Assembly (NCBI RefSeq): GCF_030817275.1 | Contig: NZ_JAUSZD010000002.1 | Span: 434,001-498,000 of the forward strand | Direction of reading: 5' to 3' | Origin: Paenibacillus sp. V4I7 | GTDB lineage: Bacteria > Bacillota > Bacilli > Paenibacillales > NBRC-103111 | DNA: 64,000 nt | Part shown: positions 23,896 to 33,359 of the stretch, one piece after another | How positions within the stretch are numbered: position 1 is the first letter of the stretch | How the letters are laid out: every line of letters starts with the position of its first letter | Made by a program: the position numbers and the translations under genes | The notes under the pieces: generated by a model | Databases searched by the model: none | What the model saw: the letters and a program-made list of their open reading frames with translations, nothing else | Told to the model about the DNA's origin: nothing

Positions 23896-24729
23896 ATGCG
23901 GAATCTTATGCAGGAAACGATTCAAGCTTCATTATTTGTGCAGGGAAACATCGACGTGGCCTACGAAATCGAGCGTCGAGTACAATTCCTTAAGGCCTAT
24001 CTGATTCATACGGGGGCTAAAGGCTACGTGCTTGGGCTTTCTGGAGGTCAAGACTCCACATTAACTGGCAAGCTGGCCGAAATAGCCATCCAAGAGCTGA
24101 ATGCGGAAGGCAGCACGGAAACCTATCCATTCATGGCTGTTAGGCTGCCTTACGGTATCCAGAAAGATGAAGATGATGCACAGGCTGCAATACGTTTTAT
24201 TGGGCCTAGCCGCGTCGTAACGGTTAACATACAATCCGCGGTGGATGCGTCTGTACGGCAATTTGCCGAAGCTACGGGTGAGGTTTTGAGTGATTTTCAC
24301 AAAGGGAATGTGAAGGCTCGTGAGCGCATGAAGGTGCAGTATGACTTGGCCGCGCACTATCAATTGCTTGTTTTGGGGACGGATCATGCGGCTGAGGCGA
24401 TTACTGGTTTTTTCACGAAACATGGAGATGGTGCATGCGATGTGGCTCCGATCTATGGTCTTAATAAGCGGCAAGGCAAGCTGCTGCTCGAGCAGTTGGG
24501 GTGCCCGGAACATTTGTATTTGAAAAAGCCTACGGCAGATTTGGAAGATTTAAAACCAGGTCTTCCGGATGAAGAAGCACTGGGACTCACTTACGATCAG
24601 TTGGATGACTACTTGGAAGGAAGCCCCCTGCTCGCTTCTGCTGTGCAGAAGATTGAGGAGCGCTACGTCATTACCGAACATAAACGCAGGGGTCAAGTAA
24701 ACTGCTATGACAATTGGTGGAAAGGATGA
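23896..24729 (+). CDS. nadE: Ammonia-dependent NAD synthetase
   Basis: Of several in-frame ATGs (23854, 23887, 23890, 23896) the one at 23896 has GAGGAG nine bases upstream and best matches the N-terminus of Bacillus NadE. Product about 277 aa. The PP-loop GLSGGQDSTLTGKL binds ATP; LVLGTDHAAEAITGFFTKHG and KKPTADLEDLKPGLPDEEAL are the deamido-NAD and substrate-covering loops. It amidates nicotinate adenine dinucleotide to NAD using ammonia. Its stop overlaps the ribosome binding region of pncB, so the two are translated from one message. Confidence 0.95.
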   Translation: MRNLMQETIQASLFVQGNIDVAYEIERRVQFLKAYLIHTGAKGYVLGLSGGQDSTLTGKLAEIAIQELNAEGSTETYPFMAVRLPYGIQKDEDDAQAAIRFIGPSRVVTVNIQSAVDASVRQFAEATGEVLSDFHKGNVKARERMKVQYDLAAHYQLLVLGTDHAAEAITGFFTKHGDGACDVAPIYGLNKRQGKLLLEQLGCPEHLYLKKPTADLEDLKPGLPDEEALGLTYDQLDDYLEGSPLLASAVQKIEERYVITEHKRRGQVNCYDNWWKG

Positions 24730-24734
24730 ATTCT

Positions 24735-26177
24735 ATGAAATACGACAATTTGACGCTGCACACAGACAAATACCAAATTAATATGATGTACGCGCATTGG
24801 CTGCAGGGCACTTATCAGCAGAAAGCTGTTTTCGAAGCCTACTTCCGTAAGCTGCCTTTCGGGAGCGGATATGCGGTCTTCGCTGGTTTAGAGCGGGTGA
24901 TTCATTACATTCAAAATCTACATTTTGGCGATGAGGAGATCGCCTACTTGCGGACACAGGAAGAGAATTATCGGGAAGATTTCCTGGAGGCGCTGCGCGC
25001 ATTTAAATTCGGTGGAGACTTGCAGGCTGTCCCGGAAGGTACCCTTGTCTTCCCGAATGAGCCGCTCGTACGCGTAGTGGCAAGCATGTTCGAAGCGCAG
25101 CTGGTTGAGACGGCGATTCTCAACTTCGTGAACTATCAGACACTTGTCGCGACCAAAGCTTCGCGGATCAAACAAGTTGCTCCGCGCGATGTGCTGCTGG
25201 AGTTCGGCACAAGACGCGCCCAAGAAGCTGACGCTGCTATCTGGGGCGCAAGAGCGGCCTATGTCGCAGGGTTTCATGCGACATCCAACCTCCGAGCCGG
25301 GATGCTGTTCGGCATCCCGACCAAAGGCACGCACGCTCACGCATGGGTGCAGGCGCACGACACGGAAGAGGAAGCCTTCCGTGCTTATGCTGAGGCGCTG
25401 CCGGAGCAAGTGACGCTGCTCGTCGATACGTACGATACGCTGCGCAGCGGCGTACCGAACGCAATCAAGACCGCGCGTCTGCTGCAGAGCCACGGCAAGA
25501 GCATGAACGCCATTCGCTTGGATAGCGGCGATTTGGCGTATTTATCTCAGCAAGCTAGGCGCATGCTGGATGAAGCGGGCTTTCCCGAGGTGAAGATTGT
25601 CGCATCGAATGATCTGGATGAGAACATCATCGAGGGGCTGAAAGCCCAAGATGCGAAGATCGACGTCTGGGGCGTCGGCACCCAGCTCATTACTGCAGCC
25701 GATCAACCTGCGCTGGGCGGGGTTTACAAGCTAGTTGCCCGTGAGAAGAACGGCGAATTCGAGCCGGTCATTAAGATTTCGGGCAATCCTGAGAAAGTAA
25801 CCAATCCGGGCTTCAAGGAAGCTTACCGGATCATCAACAAGAAGACAGGCAAAGCGGAAGCCGACTATTTGGCACTTCAGCATGAAGTCGATATCAAGAA
25901 GGGGGAACGAATCAAGCTGTTCGATCCCATCCACCCTTATATCTACAAATATATTAATGACTATAAAGCAATTCCATTGCTCCACCCCATCTTTCTCCAA
26001 GGGAAGCTTGTCTATGAGGAGCCCACGTTGGATGAAATTCGAGATTATCATGCGCAGCAGTTGCAGTCCGTTTGGCCGCAGTATTTGCGTAAGCTTAATC
26101 CGGAAGTTTATCGTGTGAATTTAAGCGCGGCTTTATGGAAGCTGAAGATGGATTTAATTCATGAGCATCAAGGGTAG
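24735..26177 (+). CDS. pncB: Nicotinate phosphoribosyltransferase
   Basis: About 480 residues. Start ATG 24735 has AAAGGATG upstream; ATG 24726 is an alternative overlapping the nadE stop. Family motifs: LHTDKYQINMMYAHWLQGTY at the N-terminus, LLEFGTRRAQEADAAIWGAR and GTHAHAWVQAH around the phosphoribosylated histidine, and VGTQLITAADQPALGGVYKL. It converts nicotinate and PRPP to nicotinate mononucleotide with ATP. Together with nicotinamidase and NadE it forms the nicotinamide/nicotinate salvage route; the nucleotidylyl transferase NadD must be elsewhere. Confidence 0.95.
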   Translation: MKYDNLTLHTDKYQINMMYAHWLQGTYQQKAVFEAYFRKLPFGSGYAVFAGLERVIHYIQNLHFGDEEIAYLRTQEENYREDFLEALRAFKFGGDLQAVPEGTLVFPNEPLVRVVASMFEAQLVETAILNFVNYQTLVATKASRIKQVAPRDVLLEFGTRRAQEADAAIWGARAAYVAGFHATSNLRAGMLFGIPTKGTHAHAWVQAHDTEEEAFRAYAEALPEQVTLLVDTYDTLRSGVPNAIKTARLLQSHGKSMNAIRLDSGDLAYLSQQARRMLDEAGFPEVKIVASNDLDENIIEGLKAQDAKIDVWGVGTQLITAADQPALGGVYKLVAREKNGEFEPVIKISGNPEKVTNPGFKEAYRIINKKTGKAEADYLALQHEVDIKKGERIKLFDPIHPYIYKYINDYKAIPLLHPIFLQGKLVYEEPTLDEIRDYHAQQLQSVWPQYLRKLNPEVYRVNLSAALWKLKMDLIHEHQG

Positions 26178-26209
26178 TTATCGCACTGTAGGTGTTCTGC
26201 CCCTTTCGT

Positions 26210-27004
26210 TCAATTCAACAACGCTATCATCTGATACACCTCGCGATGATCGCCGGGGAGCAAGTAATTGGCAACTTTGAGCTGGGAGGAACCGTCGCCA
26301 TCAAGGAACAGCCCATCCACCAGCTGTCCATTTCCAACCTGCTCTTGCAGGGCTGTGCGGAACTGCTCTCCGGTGCATGGCGTTGGAGCCACGACTAGAT
26401 AAACGTTGTTATTCCTGTCGTAGACGATACCTGAGCGCATGCGCTTCTCGTTAATGACAGGCATCTCTTCCGCTATCGCTTGGTCCGCCCATCCGTCTGG
26501 ATTCGTAAGTCCCATGCTCACGCCTCCCTGCGCCCAATAATGAGCGCGATCCATCACCTTCAGCTCGTCCGCATGTTCAACGACTTGAATGGTGAAGGTT
26601 TGAGCCTTCTCATCCCATACGAGCGTTCCCCGTTTGCGGTCTATATTAAACCAGCCAGAGCCATAATCGCCAGGTTCCCCTTTGACGGGACGATCATTAA
26701 CGACAGCAATACTAAGGAGATAGCCCTGCCAGAAAAACCCGCCGTTAATCCCATTTTCCTGCCTTTCTGTCACATTGCCTGTAATTGCCTTCAGCCCAAT
26801 GTTCTGTGGTGGAGTCCGAATGCTATGGAGCGTAACGCCATTACTAGCTTGCTTGATGCTGTATTCGGAAACAGGGAGGCTTGGCGGTGGCTTCACCTTT
26901 ATTTGAGTTCCCCAGATGATGGTCCATATCAAACTAGTTATCATAATAAGGAGATAGATAAGTAGGTGGGCTGCATTCATTTTTACAAGTCGTAACATGT
27001 ACAT
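26210..27004 (-). CDS. Membrane-anchored phosphodiester glycosidase domain protein (NAGPA/DUF2233)
   Basis: 264 residues. One N-terminal membrane helix (about 10-32, LLIYLLIMITSLIWTIIW) anchors an extracellular domain of the phosphodiester glycosidase family, with NGINGGFFWQGYLLSIAV near residue 85 and the C-terminal LVDGLFLDGDGSSQL. Family members cleave N-acetylglucosamine-1-phosphodiester or related glycosidic phosphodiester bonds, for example in wall polymers. AGGAG precedes the ATG. The gene converges with pncB, 32 bases away. Substrate not predictable. Confidence 0.85.
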   Translation of the reverse strand: MYMLRLVKMNAAHLLIYLLIMITSLIWTIIWGTQIKVKPPPSLPVSEYSIKQASNGVTLHSIRTPPQNIGLKAITGNVTERQENGINGGFFWQGYLLSIAVVNDRPVKGEPGDYGSGWFNIDRKRGTLVWDEKAQTFTIQVVEHADELKVMDRAHYWAQGGVSMGLTNPDGWADQAIAEEMPVINEKRMRSGIVYDRNNNVYLVVAPTPCTGEQFRTALQEQVGNGQLVDGLFLDGDGSSQLKVANYLLPGDHREVYQMIALLN

Positions 27005-27084
27005 GGGGCAACTCCTATTCTCTTAGATCAGATCCTTTCTATGAGTCTATGAAACTAAATTTTGAATTATGCTTGTAAATAAAA

Positions 27085-27130
27085 AAACAGTTGAGCGGGA
27101 GCATATGGATCCCGTGCAACTGTTTATTTT
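27085..27130 (-). terminator. Intrinsic terminator of the SLH-like secreted protein gene
   Basis: AAACAGTTG pairs with CAACTGTTT, with an inner CGGGA/TCCCG stem, flanked by A and T tracts. It ends the minus-strand transcript and lies before the phosphodiester glycosidase gene. Confidence 0.85.
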
Positions 27131-28468
27131 TTATTTAAAATCGCCTAGCAAATAATTGTAGAAGGGTTCATCCACCCAGAACTTGTAGGAGTCGACAGTC
27201 AAGCTGGCGTTGATTTTCTTTAGGCCAGTAACGACATCGTCGGATTTATCGCTGAGGGAGAAGGACTGTGCATAATAATGGCCCTTACTGATTTTATTAT
27301 TAGCAATCACTTTATAGTCTTTCACATCGGTTAATGAATAGTAGAGCGGTTGCCACCAGGAAGAATAAATAAGTCCTGTCTCGTCTTTACTGTTCTTTTT
27401 GGCATATTGGAAAATGACCTGCTGGAACTTGTTTTTTTGCTCGGCGTTATCGAATTCGAACTGAATGTCGTATTCCTTGGCGTAGGCTATGAAATTGCCA
27501 TTCTCGATTTGGACGACTTGATAATCGTCGGATTGTGTCGGCTCGCCCCATTCTTTCAAATAGATGAAAGCAGATGTTTTGGGCTCCAGCTGTACTTTCG
27601 CTTGGATGTTCTCGCTGCGCAAGAGTCCGATTAACTGAATCGCGTGCGTAATGTCAGAATGTCCATAGGTGAGAGAAAGCAACGAATCAAAGTTCGCATC
27701 GAAACGAGAATCCTTCAAGTTGTAGCCGGTAACTAGATTCTTTTTCAAGGCTTCATCGAAGACAGCACGCAAATCAGTTGATGAAATAAGATCCTCTGTA
27801 CGCCAGGCATCATTAATTTTGCGGAAAATATCATCATCGGAAGTTGTTCCAATATAGTGCTTATATTGTCCCTGGAAAGTAAGAATCTTACCAAGCAGTT
27901 CGTTCGCAAAGCTTTCGCCAGCCGCCGCATCCGCTTCGAAATCGGAGGAGACAAGGCCAGTATCAATAGCGGCGGCCAGCTCCTGGGCGGCTTGCAGCGT
28001 CAGTTGATTGTTTTGATCGTAGTCAATATGTACTTTCGCCAGAGCGGCTTTGATTTTTTCTTTGGGATAGGTATAAGCGAGTTCTTTCAAGCCAGCGGCT
28101 TTTAACGCTATGAATGTCGCCTGCAGTTGGGTAAGGGACTGATCCCCTTGCAGCTTGCCTTCGGACAGAATGCCTTTTTCGTGCAAAGCAAGTGCTGCTT
28201 TGTAATAAGGGCTGTCCTTTTGCAAGTCTGTGAATGCATGGGTCTGAGATTTCGCTTCAGCTTTCAAGATGCGGTCGACTGCGATAACGAAATCGCCCTT
28301 TGATAAGGAGTCTGACAAGCTGATGGTATACTGGTCTTTCAAAAACTGTTTATATGCGGCTACGGAATCACTCGCTTCAGCGGCAGTGCTTAATGTGCTC
28401 ACTGAGGAGAAGAGGACAGCTGTTAAAACAGCTATTTGCATAGATTTGCGGGATTTCAATTGTTTCAT
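27131..28468 (-). CDS. Secreted protein with S-layer-homology-like N-terminal region
   Basis: 445 residues. A Sec signal peptide (about 1-32, cleavage after STAAEA) is followed by a region with SLH character (SKGDFVIAVDRILKAE; AFTDLQKDSPYYKAALALHE followed by KGILSEGKLQGDQSLTQLQA), suggesting non-covalent attachment to the cell wall. The rest (about 175-445) has no clear family; it contains FIYLKEWGEPTQSDDYQVV and ends YKFWVDEPFYNYLLGDF. GGAGGTG lies about 12 bases upstream of the ATG. Single gene with its own terminator. Only one to one-and-a-half SLH-like units are visible, fewer than the usual three. Confidence 0.75.
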   Translation of the reverse strand: MKQLKSRKSMQIAVLTAVLFSSVSTLSTAAEASDSVAAYKQFLKDQYTISLSDSLSKGDFVIAVDRILKAEAKSQTHAFTDLQKDSPYYKAALALHEKGILSEGKLQGDQSLTQLQATFIALKAAGLKELAYTYPKEKIKAALAKVHIDYDQNNQLTLQAAQELAAAIDTGLVSSDFEADAAAGESFANELLGKILTFQGQYKHYIGTTSDDDIFRKINDAWRTEDLISSTDLRAVFDEALKKNLVTGYNLKDSRFDANFDSLLSLTYGHSDITHAIQLIGLLRSENIQAKVQLEPKTSAFIYLKEWGEPTQSDDYQVVQIENGNFIAYAKEYDIQFEFDNAEQKNKFQQVIFQYAKKNSKDETGLIYSSWWQPLYYSLTDVKDYKVIANNKISKGHYYAQSFSLSDKSDDVVTGLKKINASLTVDSYKFWVDEPFYNYLLGDFK

Positions 28469-28657
28469 AAGAATAATAAAACACCTCCGGTTTTTTTAAT
28501 TCATATAGGAATAGTATGGTTTATTGAAATATATCAGTTAAGCCTATAGGTGTCAATCATAATGGTTGTCGTTTTTATTCTTGACATGACTTATGGAATC
28601 CACTACTATCAGTCTTAGTTGAAAAGTCGCACTTTGTCGAATAGGATAAAAAAAGCT

Positions 28658-28686
28658 TTGACTATATCTGTGTTATTTCGTAGATA
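28658..28686 (+). promoter_or_regulatory. Sigma-A type promoter of the nucleoside transport operon
   Basis: TTGACT at 28658-28663, a 17-base spacer and TAGATA at 28681-28686, 48 bases before the lipoprotein start. No purine riboswitch structure was recognised upstream. Confidence 0.5.
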
Positions 28687-28733
28687 ACTGTCAATGAGTC
28701 CACTAAAAACAGATTAAAAGGGGAGAGCCATAC

Positions 28734-29768
28734 ATGAAAAAAACGTTATTATCCATTTTCGCCGTTACATTAATACTGACTGGTTGCGGCACCGCTAAAA
28801 ATGATACAGCAGCTACAAAAGCTGCAGAAGCAACAAAAGCGCCTGAAACCAAATCATCCAAAAAAATCGTTCTAATAACACCAGAAAAAATTGGTGTGAA
28901 CCCTTTCTTTGCTCAAGAGGATGAGGGTGTTAAAAAAGCAGGTAAAGAATTCGGTGTTGATGTGAAAACAATAGAATCTACGGATGCCAGCGCGATTGAA
29001 CAAAACCTGCGTGCTGCTGTTGCAGATAATTATGATCTTATTATTACCAGCTCATTTGAATCCGAGGATGCTCTGAAAAAGGTAGCTGCTGAAAATCCGA
29101 AGAAATCTTTTGCTATTATTGATACAGTTGTTGATTTGCCGAACGTTAGAAGCGTAGTATTCCGTGAGCATGAAGCAGCATACTTGCTTGGTGCAGCTGC
29201 GGGTCTTGCGACTAAGAAAAATGTTGTCGGTATGGTGGCTGCAATGGATATACCTTTGATCAAAAAATACACAGTCGGTTTCCAAGAAGGTTTGAAATCA
29301 ACGAATCCGAATGCAAAATTCATCGTGAACTATGTAGGCAGCTTCACGGATCCAGCCAAAGCGAAAGAACTGGCGTTGACGCAATTCGCTCAAGGAGCAG
29401 ATTTCATCGCAGCGGCATCAGCTGTAGGCGATTTAGGCGTGTTCGAAGCGGCTAAGGAAAAAGGCTTCTACACATCCGGTCAAGATATCGACCGTACGGT
29501 GACGGATCCTGAGCATATCGTTCTCTCTCAATTAAAAGGTACTGACAGCGTAGCTTACCAAACCGTGAAAGATTTCGTGAATGGCACCTTCAGATTTGGC
29601 GCTATGGATTACGGCTTGAAAGAAGACGGCGTTGGTCTTACTTTCGTAACAAAAGAAAGCAAATCCAAACTGAGTCCGTTTATTGGACAAGACGTTGTGA
29701 ATAAAGTTAAAGCCATCAAAGACGATATCGTATCTGGCAAAGTTACGGTTCCGAATCCTCTTAAATAG
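28734..29768 (+). CDS. nupN: BMP-family nucleoside-binding lipoprotein of an ABC importer
   Basis: 344 residues. Signal peptide with lipobox LTGC at residues 15-18, an Ala/Thr/Lys linker, then the BMP (PnrA-like) periplasmic-binding fold: KIVLITPEKIGVNPFFAQED, IITSSFESEDALKKVA and FIAAASAVGDLGVFEAAKEK followed by GFYTSGQDID. BMP lipoproteins bind purine and pyrimidine nucleosides. It is followed by a matching ATPase and two permeases as in the Bacillus nupNOPQ guanosine importer, and by a nucleoside phosphorylase. GGGGAG precedes the ATG. The symbol is given by analogy in gene order; the exact nucleoside range is not known. Confidence 0.85.
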   Translation: MKKTLLSIFAVTLILTGCGTAKNDTAATKAAEATKAPETKSSKKIVLITPEKIGVNPFFAQEDEGVKKAGKEFGVDVKTIESTDASAIEQNLRAAVADNYDLIITSSFESEDALKKVAAENPKKSFAIIDTVVDLPNVRSVVFREHEAAYLLGAAAGLATKKNVVGMVAAMDIPLIKKYTVGFQEGLKSTNPNAKFIVNYVGSFTDPAKAKELALTQFAQGADFIAAASAVGDLGVFEAAKEKGFYTSGQDIDRTVTDPEHIVLSQLKGTDSVAYQTVKDFVNGTFRFGAMDYGLKEDGVGLTFVTKESKSKLSPFIGQDVVNKVKAIKDDIVSGKVTVPNPLK

Positions 29769-29799
29769 TAGTACGTCCTTACAACCATAATATGACCCT

Positions 29800-29831
29800 G
29801 GAAACTGTTTACGGCGACGTAGGCAGTTTCC
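29800..29831 (+). terminator. Intercistronic hairpin between lipoprotein and ATPase genes
   Basis: GGAAACTG pairs with CAGTTTCC across a 16-base loop without a T tract. Such hairpins commonly protect the abundant binding-protein message or attenuate downstream expression; that role is inferred. Confidence 0.5.
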
Positions 29832-29862
29832 GCATTTCTAGGAAAGGAGTGCGAAACCCGTT

Positions 29863-31368
29863 ATGCTGCTTCAAATGAACCAAATTACCAAAGCCTATGG
29901 AAGCTTGACAGCCAACTCCAACGTAGATTTTTCACTGCGCGAAGGTGAAATCCATGCGCTAGTCGGCGAGAATGGGGCGGGTAAAACAACCCTGATGCGC
30001 ATCCTTTACGGAATGGAACAGCCAACGTCGGGCACGATTCTTTTACGCGGAAGAAAAATCCAGTTCGTAAACCCTACGGATGCGATTCGTCATGGCATCG
30101 GTATGGTGCATCAGCATTTCATGCTGTTTCCTTCTTTTACGGTGGCTGAAAATATCGTCATCGGCAATGAACCGCAGGTTGGCGTGAAGTTCGACCGAAA
30201 GAAAGCTGCCCAGCAAGTTAAGGCATTGTGTGACATGTACCGACTACCCATTGATCCATTGAGGAAAGTTGCTAACCTTCCGCTAGGATTACAACAACGC
30301 GTTGAGATTTTGAAGGTGCTCTATCAAGGTGCGGATATCATTATTTTGGACGAGCCTACGGGTGTTTTGACGCCGCTGGAAGCCAAGGAACTGCTTGTCA
30401 TTATGAAGAGCTTAGCGAGCCAGGGTAAAAGCTTCATTGTCATCACGCACAAATTACATGAGGTCATGGAAGTTGCAGACCGAGTTACGGTGCTTCGAGA
30501 CGGTAAAATCAGAGGGACTGTAAATACTTCGGCAACTAACGCAGAAGAACTTTCTAAATTAATGGTAGGAAGAGAACTGGTGCAAACGAGCAAAAGTGCC
30601 GCAAGATTTGGTGAAACGGTTCTCGAAGTGAAAGAGGTTACCATACAAGGCAAGAAAGGAAAGCCTGTGCTGGGTCGTGTCAGTCTTGAGGTGAAGGCTG
30701 GTGAGATCTTAGGCGTCGCTGGTATTTCCGGTAACGGACAGTCTGAGCTGATCCAAAGCATTACAGGACTCCTACCGATTGATCAAGGTCACATTCGTTT
30801 GATGGGCAAAGACATTACAGGCCGTTTAGTTCGTGAGATCAGAGAAAGCGGGCTTTCGCATATTCCTGAGGATCGTTACCAATGGGGAGCTGCTAAAGAA
30901 GGCAGCGTTCTTGAAAACGGCATAATGGGGCATCACAGAACGCATCGGCGTAACGGATTTTTGCAAGGCAAGTCACTGCGAAATATGGTTGACGGATTCA
31001 TTCAGCAATTCCAGATTAAAACGGGTTCCCAGGAAACGAAAGTCAAATTTCTGTCTGGAGGCAATCTTCAGAAGCTGATTGTAGCCAGAGAAATTGCCCA
31101 AAAACAGCCGTTTCTTATCGCAGCTGAACCCACGCGTGGTGTGGATGTTGGAGCGATGGAAGTGATCCATGATGAGCTGCTGAAAAAACGCGATGAGCAG
31201 GGTGCCATTCTATTGGTATCTTCGGAGTTGACGGAGATTCTCAAGCTTTCTGATCGTATTATCGTGATGTACGAAGGTCGAATTGCGGGAGAGCTATCAG
31301 CGCTGCACGCGACTGAGGAGCAAATCAGTCTGTTGATGGCAGGAGGTGAAGGTGGTTCCCATGCTTAA
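29863..31368 (+). CDS. nupO: Nucleoside ABC importer, double ATPase subunit
   Basis: 501 residues with two ATP-binding cassettes in one chain. First: Walker A GENGAGKTTLMRIL, signature LPLGLQQRVEILK (LGLQQ in place of LSGGQ), Walker B IIILDEPTGVLTP. Second: degenerate Walker A region GISGNGQSELIQSITGLLPI, signature FLSGGNLQKLIVAREIA, Walker B LIAAEPTRGVDVGA with Ala-Glu replacing Asp-Glu. This asymmetry is usual for BMP-type (and ribose-type) importers. AAGGAG lies upstream of the ATG. The permease gene begins before this gene ends, so the operon is tightly coupled. Confidence 0.9.
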   Translation: MLLQMNQITKAYGSLTANSNVDFSLREGEIHALVGENGAGKTTLMRILYGMEQPTSGTILLRGRKIQFVNPTDAIRHGIGMVHQHFMLFPSFTVAENIVIGNEPQVGVKFDRKKAAQQVKALCDMYRLPIDPLRKVANLPLGLQQRVEILKVLYQGADIIILDEPTGVLTPLEAKELLVIMKSLASQGKSFIVITHKLHEVMEVADRVTVLRDGKIRGTVNTSATNAEELSKLMVGRELVQTSKSAARFGETVLEVKEVTIQGKKGKPVLGRVSLEVKAGEILGVAGISGNGQSELIQSITGLLPIDQGHIRLMGKDITGRLVREIRESGLSHIPEDRYQWGAAKEGSVLENGIMGHHRTHRRNGFLQGKSLRNMVDGFIQQFQIKTGSQETKVKFLSGGNLQKLIVAREIAQKQPFLIAAEPTRGVDVGAMEVIHDELLKKRDEQGAILLVSSELTEILKLSDRIIVMYEGRIAGELSALHATEEQISLLMAGGEGGSHA

Positions 31369-32428
31369 TTGGAAAGGAAACATTGGCGCACTGCTGCAGC
31401 CGCTTATTGCGGTATTTATCGGTTTACTTGGCGGAGCCATTGCCATCGTTTTGATTGGCGGGTCCATTTCGGACACATACGCACAAATGTGGAAAGGCGC
31501 TTTCGGCAATTTTTACTTTTTAACAAATACGTTGACGCGAGCGACACCTCTTATTTTAGTCGGATTAGGCGTTTCAATAGCCTTCCGCGCCGGATTCTTC
31601 AACATGGGTTCTGAAGGTCAAATGATCCTCGGTGCTTTAACCAGCGCGATGATTGCACTCTACTTTCCTGGACCTCCTGTATTTAAATTATTCGCCGCAC
31701 TGCTAGGCGGCATTGCAGTTGGCGGTATATGGTCAGCCTTTGCTGGTTGGCTTGATGCGCGATTTAAAATGAATTTGATTGTCACCACACTCTTGCTCAA
31801 TTATATTGCAGCCTTGTTTGCAGGCTATTTGGTAGCCTATCCGCTCAAGGATAAAACAGGTTCAGCTGCACTAGCGCAAACGATGATGGTTGATAAAAGT
31901 ATATGGCTGCCCAAGCTTTTCCAAGGGATGAGCATGCATGCGGGCTTCATCATAGCCATTGTTTTTGCAGTTCTCTTATTTTTGTTTATTAAATACAGTG
32001 CTGCCGGTTACGAAATCCGTATGCTTGGGTACAATCCGTTGTTTGCCGCTTATGGAGGCGTAAACCGCGGTAAATTAATGCTCGCGAGCATGTTCGCAAG
32101 TGGTGGCTTTGCTGGTTTGGCAGGTGCAGTCGAAGTACTCGGCATGCAGTATCGCTATACGGACGGTATGATAACGAATCCGGGTTTCGCTTGGTCCGGT
32201 ATTATGGCTACGCTCCTTTCTGGTGCACATCCGCTAGGTACGACTGTTGCCGCTGTCCTTCTGGCTGCACTGCAGACAGGTGGCATGGGTGTTGAACGAA
32301 ACACCAGCATACCCCTCGAAATTTCAAGTGTCATTCAGTCTCTCTTGATCTTGTTCGTAACGGCCAAGTTCAGTTATACCCTATGGAAACGCAGGAAAGG
32401 AGGGGGAAGCGGTGCAGCATCTTCTTGA
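31361..32428 (+). CDS. nupP: Nucleoside ABC importer permease, first subunit
   Basis: About 355 residues from the ATG at 31361, which follows GAAGGTGG and overlaps the ATPase stop by eight bases; a GTG at 31346 is less likely. Multiple hydrophobic helices and the branched-chain/BMP permease motif GFFNMGSEGQMILGALTSAM are present, as is GYEIRMLGYNPLFAAYGGVN for ATPase contact. Pfam family BPD_transp_2 by pattern. It pairs with the next gene as a heterodimeric membrane channel for nucleosides. Confidence 0.9.
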   Translation: MLNWKGNIGALLQPLIAVFIGLLGGAIAIVLIGGSISDTYAQMWKGAFGNFYFLTNTLTRATPLILVGLGVSIAFRAGFFNMGSEGQMILGALTSAMIALYFPGPPVFKLFAALLGGIAVGGIWSAFAGWLDARFKMNLIVTTLLLNYIAALFAGYLVAYPLKDKTGSAALAQTMMVDKSIWLPKLFQGMSMHAGFIIAIVFAVLLFLFIKYSAAGYEIRMLGYNPLFAAYGGVNRGKLMLASMFASGGFAGLAGAVEVLGMQYRYTDGMITNPGFAWSGIMATLLSGAHPLGTTVAAVLLAALQTGGMGVERNTSIPLEISSVIQSLLILFVTAKFSYTLWKRRKGGGSGAASS

Positions 32429-33335
32429 TGTTTCTTTATTTAATTCTATGATTCGGATGGTTGCTCCAATTCTCCTCGCTGCGTTGGGCGGTGCGATTTG
32501 CTCAAGAGTGGGGTTGTTCAATGTTGGATTGGAAGGCTTCGTGCTTGTAGGCGCGTTCTCTGCTATTGTAGGCAATCATTTTTCCGGCAATGTGTATCTA
32601 GCTGTCTTGATTGCCATTGCGGTGACGATGTTATTTTCACTCGCATTTGCGTATATTAGCATCCATTTGCAAGCGAACGTGATCGTCGTCGGTATTTCAT
32701 TTAATTTTCTGGCGCTTGGCTTAACAGCGTTCTGCCTAAAAGCCATTTTCCATGTGAAAGGCGCCTTCTACGATAAAAATATGGTTGGGCTTCCGAAGTG
32801 GAATATTCCGATTGTTCAAGATATACCAGTGATTGGCGGTATTATTTCGGGCCATTCCCCCCTTATTTATTTGGCCTTTGCACTGGTGCTTGGCCTGCAG
32901 TACTTTTTATTTAAATCAGTCCTTGGTTTCCGCTTGCTGGCCGTGGGTGAGAACCCAGTTGCTGCGAAAAGCATAGGCATTAAAGTGGGCCGAATGCAGT
33001 ATCTAGCCGTATTAATTTGCGGCTTGCTTTGCGGGTTGGCAGGCGCTCAGCTTTCACTCGGTCAAGTCACGATGTTTACCGAAGGCATGACGGCGGGCAG
33101 AGGCTTTATTGCGCTGGTCGCAACGATGCTAGGACAAGCCAATCCGCTTGGCGTCATGGCATCAAGCCTCCTGTTCGGACTGATGGATGCATTCAGTATC
33201 AGGCTGCAGGGCTTCTCGCTGCCGACTCATTTCACACAAATGCTTCCTTATCTTGTGACGCTGCTGGCGATGCTCTTTTTTAGAAAGAGCAGTTATATGG
33301 CAGATGCTCAAAAAGCTAACGGAAGCTCGCGCTAG
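32412..33335 (+). CDS. nupQ: Nucleoside ABC importer permease, second subunit
   Basis: 307 residues starting with GTG at 32412 behind AGGAGGGGG, overlapping the previous permease by 17 bases. Same family: GLFNVGLEGFVLVGAFSAIV and FRLLAVGENPVAAKSIGIKV are the typical substrate-channel and coupling-helix motifs. About eight to ten membrane helices. Completes the importer with the lipoprotein and ATPase genes upstream; a molybdoenzyme gene follows after 24 bases. Confidence 0.9.
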   Translation: MQHLLDVSLFNSMIRMVAPILLAALGGAICSRVGLFNVGLEGFVLVGAFSAIVGNHFSGNVYLAVLIAIAVTMLFSLAFAYISIHLQANVIVVGISFNFLALGLTAFCLKAIFHVKGAFYDKNMVGLPKWNIPIVQDIPVIGGIISGHSPLIYLAFALVLGLQYFLFKSVLGFRLLAVGENPVAAKSIGIKVGRMQYLAVLICGLLCGLAGAQLSLGQVTMFTEGMTAGRGFIALVATMLGQANPLGVMASSLLFGLMDAFSIRLQGFSLPTHFTQMLPYLVTLLAMLFFRKSSYMADAQKANGSSR

Positions 33336-33359
33336 GCTGCTAAAAGGAGATAATAACAG

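Noticed and set aside
24918..25493. Minus-strand ORF of 191 codons
   Set aside because: Shadow of pncB in a G+C-rich stretch; no ribosome binding site or family motif.
28499..28733. Possible purine riboswitch before the nucleoside importer
   Set aside because: No conserved purine aptamer core or terminator/antiterminator pair could be recognised.
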